Shown one piece after another: positions 39,615-48,200 of a stretch of DNA of 64,000 nucleotides. The stretch's first letter is position 1. Every line of letters starts with the position of its first letter. Origin of the DNA: Sulfitobacter sp. LCG007 (GTDB lineage Bacteria > Pseudomonadota > Alphaproteobacteria > Rhodobacterales > Rhodobacteraceae); NCBI RefSeq assembly GCF_040801785.1, contig NZ_CP161805.1:2666001-2730000 (forward strand), written 5' to 3'. The notes under the pieces were generated by a model that saw only the letters and a program-made list of their open reading frames with translations, did not search any database and was not told the origin of the DNA. The translations under genes and the position numbers were made by a program.

Positions 39615-41116
39615 TCAGATCCCTCATTTCCACCGTCGCCGCAGTCGCCCTGCTCGTCGGTCCAGTGCTCGCACAATCCGGCGAGACGCTCGATGTCGCG
39701 GCCCAGTTCGAAATCCAGGGGCCCGAGCCCTCGACCAGCGGCTACATCTTCACGCGGATGGGCATCGCCGAGACGCTGGTGAATGCCGATGCGCGCGGAC
39801 ACCTGACTCCCGGTCTCGCCACCGAGTGGCAAGCCGCGGAGGACGGGTTGACCTGGACATTCACCTTGCGCGAGGGCGTGACGTTCCATGACGGCACGGC
39901 GATGACCGCCGACACCGTTGTCAATGCGCTGGAGATCGCACGCGGCAAGCCCGGTCCTCTGACCGATCTGCCGATCACCGGCATCGAAGCAGGCGACGGC
40001 GAAATCGTCGTGAGCCTATCCGAGCCGCTCGCCGCGCTGCCGGCCTTTTTTGCGGAGTTCCGGTCCCAGATCCTCGCACCCGCGTCCTTTGGGCCCGACG
40101 GTGCGGGCATCGCGATCATCGGCACCGGGCCCTACCGGATCACCGCCATGGAGCCGCCGCTGTCGCTCGATGCGACCGCGTTCGCGGACTATTGGGGCGA
40201 AGCACCTCACATCGCGGATGTCAGCTATTCCGGGGTCAGCCGGGTGGAGACCCGTGCCCTGATGGCGGAATCGGGGGAGGCCGAGTTCGTGTTCGGCCTC
40301 GATCCGGCCAGCGTCTCGCGCCTGGGCATGCTGGATCAGGTCGAGGTTCTGTCCGTCGCCATTCCCCGCACGCTTCTGATCAAGGTGAACGCTGGGCACT
40401 CCTTCCTGTCGGAGCCTGAGGCCCGTCGTGCGCTCAGCCTTGCCATCGATCGCGAGGGCATCGCGAAGGCCGTGCTGCGCTATCCCGAAGGTGCAACCCA
40501 GCTTTTCCCGCCGTCGGTCGCGGGCTGGCACGACGATGAGCTCAAGCCGCTCGACTACGACGTGGAGGAAGCGAGATCGCTTCTGGAAGGCCTTGGATGG
40601 CAGGAGGACGGCGACGGGATCTACGCTCGCGACGGCGAACGCTTTGCTCTCGCGCTGACCACCTATCCCGACCGCCCGGAGCTTCCGCTTGTCGCTGCGG
40701 TGCTCGAGCAGCAGTTTCGCGCCATCGGGGTCGAACTGACGATCAACACCACCAATTCGTCCCAGATCCCGGCCGGACATCAGGACGGCTCGCTTGAACT
40801 TGGCCTCATCGCCCGCAACTTCTCGCTGATCCCCGACCCGATCGGCACGGTCCTGTCTGACTATGTAGGCAACGGCGACTGGGGCGCGATGAACTGGCAG
40901 AACGAGGACTTCGTGGCGCTCGCGCGTGGCATCATCCGCGGCGAGGGCGACGAAGGGGACAGGGCCGAGGCCGCCGCGATCCTGCAAGCCGAGCTGCCGG
41001 TCATTCCGATCGCCTGGTACCAGCAGACGCTTGCCGTTTCGAACAGCGTCGAAGGCGCGACCATCGACCCGTTCGAGCGGACATTCGGCTTGCAAGACAT
41101 GCGGTGGGCGGAATGA
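39611..41116 (+). CDS. ABC transporter substrate-binding protein, family 5 (nickel/peptide type)
   Basis: A 501-residue periplasmic binding protein with a Sec signal (MIRSLISTVAAVALLVGPVLA, cleavage after Ala) and the SBP_bac_5 features GLTWTFTLREGVTFHDG, ALSLAIDREGIAKAVL and the late aromatic WYQQTLAVSN. This family serves oligopeptide, nickel, and metal-metallophore importers. The company of ZigA-like and DUF1826 genes favours a metal or metallophore cargo over peptides; this is inference. It begins inside the DUF6525 stop codon and overlaps the first permease by four bases. Confidence 0.92.
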   Translation: MIRSLISTVAAVALLVGPVLAQSGETLDVAAQFEIQGPEPSTSGYIFTRMGIAETLVNADARGHLTPGLATEWQAAEDGLTWTFTLREGVTFHDGTAMTADTVVNALEIARGKPGPLTDLPITGIEAGDGEIVVSLSEPLAALPAFFAEFRSQILAPASFGPDGAGIAIIGTGPYRITAMEPPLSLDATAFADYWGEAPHIADVSYSGVSRVETRALMAESGEAEFVFGLDPASVSRLGMLDQVEVLSVAIPRTLLIKVNAGHSFLSEPEARRALSLAIDREGIAKAVLRYPEGATQLFPPSVAGWHDDELKPLDYDVEEARSLLEGLGWQEDGDGIYARDGERFALALTTYPDRPELPLVAAVLEQQFRAIGVELTINTTNSSQIPAGHQDGSLELGLIARNFSLIPDPIGTVLSDYVGNGDWGAMNWQNEDFVALARGIIRGEGDEGDRAEAAAILQAELPVIPIAWYQQTLAVSNSVEGATIDPFERTFGLQDMRWAE

Positions 41117-42042
41117 GCGCACTCGCTTCCAGGCTGGTGCAGGCGATCATGGTCGCGGTCCTGATCGGGACCGCGACCTTCGTGATGATGCGCAGCCTGC
41201 CCGGAGACGCCGCCTGGCGCATCGCGGCAGGGCGGTACGGCTACGATCGCGTCGACGCGGCCGCCGCCGATGCGGTGCGCCAGGAGCTGGGCTTGGATGG
41301 TCCGGCGCTTCCGGCGCTCCTGCAGTGGCTGGGCGATCTGGCCCGGCTCGACTTCGGGAGCTCTCTCGTCACCGGGCAGCCGGTGGTGGGCGAGATCGCG
41401 CACCAGCTTGGCGCTTCGGTCTCGCTGGCGGTCGTGGCAATTTTTTTGTCGCTACTGATTGGGCCGCCGCTCGGGATTCTGGCAGGGCTGAGACCGGGTG
41501 GCGTGCTCGATCGGTTGCTGCTGGTGACCTCGACGGGGTTGAAGGCCGTGCCGCAATTCCTGATGGCGCTGGTCCTGATCGTCCTGATCGCCGTGCAGCT
41601 GGGCTGGCTGCCGGCAGCCGGACACGGTGAGGCGCGGCACTTCATCCTGCCAAGCCTCACGCTCGCCCTCGGCCTCGCCGCCGTGAACGCCCGGATCGCG
41701 CGCGATGCAATGGCGCGGATCGCGGACATGCCGTTCTGGCGGTTCGCGCAATGGAAGGGTCTGTCGGAGCGGCAAGTGCTGATCCGACATGGGCTGCGCA
41801 ATGTCTCGGTACCGCTGATCACCTACTTCGGTCTGCAATTCGTGACGCTCGTGGAAGGCGTCATCATCGTGGAGTCGATCTTTGGCTGGCCGGGGATCGG
41901 ACACGCGCTGGTCCATGCGATCTTTTCGCGCGACGTGCCGATGGTGCAGGGCACTGCGTTGGTGCTGGGCCTCGGCTTCGTCGTCGTGAATGCCGCCATC
42001 GACCTTGCCGTGCGGCGTCTGGACCCGAGGACCGCAGCATGA
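41113..42042 (+). CDS. ABC transporter permease (DppB/NikB type)
   Basis: A 309-residue inner-membrane permease. It has the DppB-type start (LVQAIMVAVLIGTATFVMMRSLPGD), a periplasmic loop, about five further membrane helices and the EAA coupling motif (RIARDAMARIADMPFWRFAQWKGLSE region, with the G at the usual place). The helices near the end, LVEGVIIVESIFGWPGIG, are highly conserved in the family. It pairs with the next permease to form the translocation path. Overlaps on both sides show strong translational coupling. Confidence 0.93.
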   Translation: MSALASRLVQAIMVAVLIGTATFVMMRSLPGDAAWRIAAGRYGYDRVDAAAADAVRQELGLDGPALPALLQWLGDLARLDFGSSLVTGQPVVGEIAHQLGASVSLAVVAIFLSLLIGPPLGILAGLRPGGVLDRLLLVTSTGLKAVPQFLMALVLIVLIAVQLGWLPAAGHGEARHFILPSLTLALGLAAVNARIARDAMARIADMPFWRFAQWKGLSERQVLIRHGLRNVSVPLITYFGLQFVTLVEGVIIVESIFGWPGIGHALVHAIFSRDVPMVQGTALVLGLGFVVVNAAIDLAVRRLDPRTAA

Positions 42043-42857
42043 GCGTCGTCGACACTTACGGCGCGCGCCGTCCTTCGCTTCCGCTGGCGCGGATGACCGG
42101 CGCCACGCTCATCGTCCTCATCGTGCTGTTCGCCGTTGCGGGGCCCGTGCTCGTCCCGGGCGATCCGTTCGCGCAATCGCTGACGAAGGCGCTGGCCGGT
42201 CCGGAAGCGGTGGCGCCGCTCGGATACGATCACCTCGGGCGGTCGGTCTTTCACCGGTTGGCCGATGCGCTGCGCCTGTCGCCCCTGATCGCACTTGCGG
42301 CCCTCGCAACGGCGGGTGCGGCGGGGCTTGCGCTTGGGACGCTGGCGGCGGCGCAGGGCGGTTGGATAGACCGGATCCTCGTCATGCTGGCAGATGCGCT
42401 GCTGGCTCTTCCGGGGCTTCTGCTGGTGCTGATCGTGCTCGCCATGGTGCCAAGCACGGCGCTGGGCTTCTGGGCCGGTCTGTCGCTGGTTCTCTGGGTC
42501 GAGTTCTTCCGGCTGACCCGGGCCGCCACGCGCGAGACGCTGGTCTCGCCCGCGGTTCAGGCGTCGCGATTGCTCGGCTTCGGCCCCGCCTATGTGTTCC
42601 GCGTCCACATCTGGCCCGAGATCGCGCCGATGATGCTCACCGCTGCCGCCTTCGGCACGGCGACGGCGATCATGGCGATTGCCGCCCTTGGGTTCGTGCA
42701 CGTGGGCATGCGTGCGCCAACACCCGAACTGGGACTGATGATGGTTGAGCTTCTGCCCTACTGGCGCGAGGCGCCGCTGGCACTTCTGTCGCCGGTCATC
42801 GCTACCTTCGCCCTGCTTCTGGGCCTCACCCTTCTGGCCGGGAGCCGCGAGACATGA
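42039..42857 (+). CDS. ABC transporter permease (DppC/NikC type)
   Basis: A 272-residue permease with the DppC start (GDPFAQSLTKALAGPEAVAP, then LGYDHLGRSVFHRL, the hallmark LGTDxLGRDxxSR variant), six or so membrane helices and the EAA loop (TRAATRETLVSPAVQASRLLG). It forms the heterodimer with the upstream permease. It overlaps the ATPase gene by four bases. Sequence is intact, but its energy-coupling partner is broken. Confidence 0.93.
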   Translation: MSVVDTYGARRPSLPLARMTGATLIVLIVLFAVAGPVLVPGDPFAQSLTKALAGPEAVAPLGYDHLGRSVFHRLADALRLSPLIALAALATAGAAGLALGTLAAAQGGWIDRILVMLADALLALPGLLLVLIVLAMVPSTALGFWAGLSLVLWVEFFRLTRAATRETLVSPAVQASRLLGFGPAYVFRVHIWPEIAPMMLTAAAFGTATAIMAIAALGFVHVGMRAPTPELGLMMVELLPYWREAPLALLSPVIATFALLLGLTLLAGSRET

Positions 42858-43300
42858 CCCTTCTGAAAGCCGAAGATGTTTCGGTACGCGACGGCGGGAA
42901 GATCCTTCTGCAGTCGCTGTCGCTGCATATCGATCCCGGAGAGCCGCTGGTGATCCTGGGTGAGACCGGATCCGGCAAGAGCCTGATGGCGCAGGCGCTC
43001 ATGGGCACGCTGCCGCCTGAACTCGACGCCAAGGGATGCGTCGCGATCGGCGGTCGGGTGTTGAATGCGGGTCGTCCGGACCGGTTTCGCGGTCTTTGGG
43101 GGCGCGAGATCGGGGTGCTGCCGCAGGAACCTTGGCTTTCTCTCGATCCACTGATGCGTGCGCGGGAGCAGGTGGCAGAGACCCATGCGCTTGTGCGGGG
43201 CCTGCCCCGCGGCGAGGCGCTTGCGCGCGCCGCGGACGATCTTGCGGCGCTCGGCCTCTCAGGGGCGGAGGCGCGCTATCCGCACGAGTTGTCCGGGGGG
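42854..43300 (+). pseudogene. ABC transporter ATPase, truncated by an IS3 remnant
   Basis: About 149 codons of a DppD/NikD-type ATPase. Walker A is GETGSGKS near residues 37-44, the Q-loop is LPQEPWLSLDP, and the signature motif LSGG is the last native sequence. Immediately after it the frame enters the IS3 remnant and stops at 43324. Walker B, the D-loop, the H-loop and the C-terminal peptide-transporter tail are missing, as is the expected second ATPase gene. Unless an ATPase elsewhere substitutes, this importer cannot work. Confidence 0.88.
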
Positions 43301-43696
43301 ATCCGAAATTTCCGTCTGACGTGATCGACGCATGCTCGGCGGCGGGCGGGGCTTAGAAGTTTCCCGAGGCCGCCTCCCGCAGGATCAGCTTCTCGAGCGT
43401 CAAATCCGACACGGCCTTCCGCAGGCGCTCGTTCTCTTTCTCGAGCTCCTTCAAGCGCTTCACCTGGTCGGTCTTCAACCCGCCGAACTCCTTGCGCCAG
43501 CGGTAATAGGTGAACTGTGTCACACCGATGGATCGCTCCGCCTCGGCCACCGATCGGCCCTGCGATACCAGAACGTCGACCTGCCTCAGCTTCGCGACGA
43601 TCTCCTCAGGCTTATGTCTCTTCTGTCCCATTCCTTGTCCTCCATACGGCTCGAAAGCCTACTCCAGGAAGGACCACTTTCCAGGGGGCAGACCAA
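43301..43696 (-). mobile_element. IS3-family remnant
   Basis: Contains a full OrfA and the first codons of OrfB, then breaks off at about 43301 inside the ABC gene. The outer end, near 43696, reads on the minus strand GTCTGCCCCCTGGAAAGTGG, a typical IS3-family terminus. The opposite terminus is lost, which suggests that an IS-adjacent deletion removed OrfB and the rest of the ABC operon together. Confidence 0.8.
43353..43631 (-). CDS. IS3-family transposase OrfA
   Basis: A 92-residue OrfA: KRHKPEEIVAKLRQVDVLVS with the helix-turn-helix (VAEAERSIGVTQFTYYRW) and a leucine-zipper segment (VKRLKELEKENERLRKAVSD) ending in LILREAASGNF. The frame past its stop encodes ARRRACVDHVRRKF, the beginning of OrfB, in the position of the normal programmed frameshift. 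OrfB is then cut off, so the element cannot transpose on its own. Confidence 0.9.
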   Translation of the reverse strand: MGQKRHKPEEIVAKLRQVDVLVSQGRSVAEAERSIGVTQFTYYRWRKEFGGLKTDQVKRLKELEKENERLRKAVSDLTLEKLILREAASGNF

Positions 43697-43998
43697 TCGC
43701 CGGAGACGGGCACATCCGCTTCCTCTACGTCGACCCGGACTTCACCGGTCAGGGCATCGGCCGCGCGCTGGTTGCGGAACTCCTGTGCGAAGCGCGCCGC
43801 CGGTCGCTCGACACGGTGTTTTCCGATGTCAGCGAACTGGCCCGCCCGGTTTTCCTGAGGGCCGGCTTCAAGTGCATCGCGCGACAGGAGCGCGAGATCG
43901 CCGGCATTCGCATCCACAACCACCACATGTGTTTCGCCGTGCCGGAACGGGAGCGGGCGCTTTCGCAAGCAAGGGGAAGATCCGATGGGGACACCTGA
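43697..43998 (+). pseudogene. GNAT acetyltransferase, C-terminal fragment
   Basis: About 100 codons with the acetyl-CoA-binding motif A of GNAT enzymes: HIRFLYVDPDFTGQGIGRAL (Q/RxxGxG/A loop as GQGIGR), followed by FLRAGFKCIARQEREIAGI. The N-terminal half is removed by the IS3 remnant, so no native start exists. It overlaps the next gene by 14 bases. The substrate cannot be inferred. Confidence 0.78.
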
Positions 43999-44491
43999 AC
44001 GACAGTTCCGGCTGGCGACGCCAGAGGACAGACCGCAAATCGCAGAGCCCGTCAAATTCGCCGGGGATGGCCTGCGGCTGCATGTCAGGGCGGGACTTGC
44101 CCAACCGGACGAATACCCTTCGGAGATCGGCCGCGCACGGCAGGCAGGAAAAGTGCGCGATGGTCAGATCGTCGGTGTCAACCATGGCGCGGACGCTGTG
44201 GCGCGGGCAACAGGGACCGGATCGCGGCTCATGAGCCGGGCGGAGGAAATCGCCGTGTCGGAAGGGCCCGGCCATCCCCGCGTGATCGTGGCCAGCGAGA
44301 ACGCCGTCGCGCGCCGGCTTTGCGAACGCCACCGGTTCAGCAAGGTTGCGCATAAGGCCGGCATCAAGGAAGGTTGGGAAACAACGACCGACCAGTGGGT
44401 TCTTCTCATGCAGCCGCCTTTCCGTGCCGCGGCGGGTGCCGGCGACACTCCTGCACAGGACGTCGCATACGGATGGGGGGCTTCGCAATGA
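43985..44491 (+). pseudogene. GNAT acetyltransferase with internal deletion
   Basis: A 168-codon open frame. The start (RLATPEDRPQIAEPVKFAGD) and the end (VIVASENAVARRLCERHRF, then KEGWETTTDQWVLLM) match GNAT acetyltransferases of about 210-220 residues. The middle, which should hold the acetyl-CoA-binding strand and the RGxG loop, is compressed to GATGTGSRLM-like sequence (ARATGTGSRLMSRA). It could still be translated, but about 50-60 residues appear to be missing, so I treat it as decayed. Alternatively it is a divergent small GNAT. Confidence 0.6.
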
Positions 44492-45128
44492 GCCTGCAGA
44501 CACAGACCCATTGCGCGCACACACTCTCCATACGGCGCGCTGCCGAGGCGAACGCGGAAATGCTGGCGCGCCTGTTCGACGAGGCCGATGGCGGGCTTTC
44601 CCTGCCCCCTGGGCCGCAGCGGCATTGCCCGGACAGACCCCTTTCGCGGTCGGGGCCGCCGAGATCGTCTCGAACAGGACACGGCAAGCGCTGCGCGATG
44701 CCTGGGTCGCCGAGGAAGACGGAATGGTTTTGGGCGCGATCCTCGCCTACAGGATGACAAGAGCGAAGGTGGGCACGGACCAGCCCTACGCGCGTCTCAA
44801 GACGCAGGCGCTCGGCAGTTGGTACATCGACTCCCTCGCCGTTCTGGAGGGACGCCGCCGCAGCGGCCTGGGTCGGTCCACGCTCCGTGCAGCCGACGAT
44901 GCGGCGCGTCGTGGCGGATGCAACCGGCTGTCACTCCTCGTATACGACAGCAATCCTGCGGCGGCGGCGCTCTACGCCCGGTGCGGGTTCGTAGAGACCC
45001 ATGCCCATCCGCTGCCACCGGAACACCCGACCCGGGCACGGTCCCTCCGGCTTCTACAGCGTGAGAGCACCTGCCCGGAAAGAAGCCCATCCGGCACCCT
45101 TCGCCAAGGCAGATTTCCGAGGACTTGA
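44488..45128 (+). pseudogene. GNAT acetyltransferase, frameshifted
   Basis: The first frame gives MSLQTQTHCAHTLSIRRAAE and AEMLARLFDEADGGLS, a normal GNAT N-terminus. Near 44600 the homology moves to another frame: PGQTPFAVGAAEIVSN, DAWVAEEDGMVLGAILAYRM, then YIDSLAVLEGRRRSGLGRS (acetyl-CoA loop) and ALYARCGFVETHAHPL. One small insertion or deletion explains it. The ATG overlaps the stop of the preceding GNAT gene, so three related acetyltransferases stood in tandem before decay. Confidence 0.78.
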
Positions 45129-45215
45129 TGCTTGCCAGGCTTTCCGGGCTGCAACCGGAACATGCTGGAGAAGCTGGCAACCGGATCTCTCGGACTGTCC
45201 GGGAAAATGAAGTTG

Positions 45216-48200
45216 CTAGTTCGTCGGAACGATCGAGACGTCGATGTCGTCGTCCACGCCCAAGGTCGCAAGAACGTTTCCGCCCGCATCGACGTATTCG
45301 TAGATGGTCAGCTTCTGCCCCTGCCCGCCCGACACCGGCGCATCCGCCGCCAGGCGGATGCTGGCGCCAGCGTTTTCCTGAAGCGACAGACTGTCCCTTT
45401 CGTCTCCGTAGACAACGACGCTTTCCGGCAGCACGCGTATCAGGAGCCCTTCGAGCATGTCATTTGAGGTCGAACTCATGTCGACCACATCCTCCAGCGT
45501 CAGCAGAAGCGTGTTCGCCAGCCCGTTCGCCATGTCGAGCGCCTCGACATCGGATATGTCCAGAACCGGCAGCAGGTCCGCGATGTTGCCACCTGAACCG
45601 AACGCCAGCACATCGCGTCCCCTGCCACCGTCGACCACCTCGCCCGGACCGTCCTCGTCCACCCGGACCACGAGACGGTCGTTTCCGCCGGCCCCGAAAA
45701 GTGTGTCGCGCCCCTCGCCACCGTCGAGGGTATCGTTACCACCGTAGCCGAGAAGCACGTCGTCTCCCGCGCCCGCGACGATCCTGTCCGCACTCCGGCT
45801 GCCCGGCAGCAGGTCGCTATCGTCCGATCCGTCGAGGATCACCGCCGCATCGGCGGCGCCGAGGGTCAGGCCCCTCAGCAGCACCTGCTTTTCGGGACCG
45901 CTGGCGGTGAACCGCTGCAATTCGGTCCGGACCGTGAAGACGTTGCTTTCGCCCAAAAGACCGACAAGCCCCGGGATGTCTGCCAGGTCGACGGTGCATT
46001 CGATGGTCACGCGGCCGTCGCTGGGCGTCGATGCGGCGTAGACGATGCCCTTGTCGACGCCATCCGCCACCAGAGAAATCTCGAGATATGAAGATTGCGG
46101 ACGCCCGCCCGGATAGGCCGGGAGGGCCGCGATCAGGGTGTCACCGCTGCCCAGCGGGTCGGACGCGGCATCGAGCGTCGCGAGTTCGGAATTGGCCTTG
46201 CCGGCGGCGTAAAAGCCATCGATGCGCACCGAATAACCGTTCGCGCCACTGTCGGTCAGGGCAGCGAGGGCAGTTTCGAAGGCGTCATCCGGACCCGCGC
46301 CGGCGATGAAGAAGACATGATTGGTGGCGCCCGAACCGTCCGCGGCGAGCGCGTCCTGCGTGGCACGCAGCGCCGGCGACCAGTTCGTATCTCCGCCGGT
46401 CTGAGGAATGGCCAGGATCGCGGCGGACAGACCTGCCTCTTGAAGGCCCGCTTCCAGGATCAGCCCCGCGGTCGAGGCGAAACCGACGATCTTGACGGTG
46501 AAGGTGTTGGAAAATCCGTCGAACTGCCGGGCTAGCCCGTCCACGGCCCTGGCGAGCGCCTGGAGCTCTTGCGTGTATTGCTCGGGCGTCAGCGATCCCG
46601 AGCGGTCGAGGACGAAAACCAGATTGACGTCCGACGCGTCGAGCGGGGTTGAAAGCAGGCGCACATGGCCCGCTCCCTGCCCGTCTGCCGCAGTGGCCGA
46701 CGTCGAGAGTGCGACGGTAAAACCGTTGCCGATGAAGTAGCCGGCAGTATCGACCGTGGCCGTGACGACCCCCTCCACGCTGGAACCATCCGCATCCGTC
46801 ACGGTGTAGCCGAAGGTATCCGGACCGGCGTAGCTTTCGTCGGGCACATAGCTGAAGCTGCCATCGGCCTCCAGTGTGACCTTGCCGTGCCGCGCCGCCG
46901 CTCCGCTCAGCGCGAACGAGACCGGACCCTCGGCATCGCCGCCGGCCAGGCTTCCCCGGTGAATCCCGTCACGGTCGACAGAAAAGGTGCGGACCGAGGT
47001 GTCGGTCGGAGGATCGTTTCCGCCCTGGATTGTGATGGTGATGGTCTGAGGAGTCCCGTCGCCGCTGCGGACGGTGAAGCTGTCGGTCAGCGACTGGCCG
47101 GGCCGCAGCGCATCGACCGTCGGATTGGTGTTGTCGAGGCTATAGGACCATCTGCCCGTCGCATCGACCGAATAGCTGCCATAGCCGAAATCCGTAGCGC
47201 TGCCGGCGGCCTGCGGCCGAAAGACGCCATCCGGGTCGGACAGGTCGACATCGGTGTGGGTCAGCTTGCCCTCGACTTCCGGCAGGCCGTCCTCGACGAC
47301 TGTCCCGGTCGTGCTGCCCGTGATCACCGCCGCATCATTGCGCCCTGTCACCCGCACGGTGACAGACTGGCGCGCGCTGCCCCCATTCCCGTCAGAGACC
47401 GTTGCGATGAAGTTTTCCGTGACGACCTGCCCCGCGCCCAGCGTTTCGGCCGCGGATCCCAGGGCGTAGGTCCACTTGCCGGCCGCGGTCACGGTGAAGG
47501 TCCCGTATCTGCCAGCGCCAGAGCCGCTCCAGGACAGGATCTGGTCCGCATCGGGATCGGTCGCAACGAGTTGTCCGCCGGTCATGGTCGCGCCGTCCTC
47601 GGTCACGCTGCCGCGCGCGTTGGCCCCGTTGTCGCCGACGGTCGGTGCGTCGTTGACGCCTCGCAGGTTCACGAAGACGGTTGCGGTGTCCTTGCCTCCC
47701 TTTCCATCAAGGACCCGCACCCGGAAGCTGTCGTCGCCGGCATAGTCGCTGTCGGGGGTATAGACGAAAGTGCCGTCCTGCAGCAGCACGACCTGCCCGT
47801 GGTTTCCGCCTGAAATCAGCTTGTAGCTCAACTGGTCGCCGTCAACGTCGCTGCCTCGGACCGTCCCGCGAATGGCGACATCCTCGACACCCACAAACCT
47901 TGCATCCTCGAGCACCGGGGCATCGTTGACCGGCGCCACGACAATCGTCACGGTCCCGGTCTCGACGTCGCCGCGATCATTTGTCACCTCGTAGGTGAAG
48001 ACGTCGGTGCCGCTGAAGTCCGCATCGGGCGTGTACTCGAAACTGCCGTCCGGATTGAGCACGAGGACTCCGTTGGCGGTTTCGCTCAGCAGCGCAAAGA
48101 CCAGCGCCTCTTCCGTTTCGTCGCCGGGTATGACGCCCTCAATCACGCCATCCACCGGATCTTCCGAGCCCTCGACGGTCACGTCCTCGGCCCGGAAGTC

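Noticed and set aside
45240-45910. Plus-strand Arg/Pro-rich open frame at the end of the giant surface protein
   Set aside because: Shadow of the RTX repeats; its Arg/Pro-rich content follows from the Gly/Asp codons on the other strand.
45700-46000. Regularly spaced repeats that might suggest a CRISPR array
   Set aside because: They are codon-level RTX nonapeptide repeats in the surface protein gene; there are no constant-length spacers and no cas genes.
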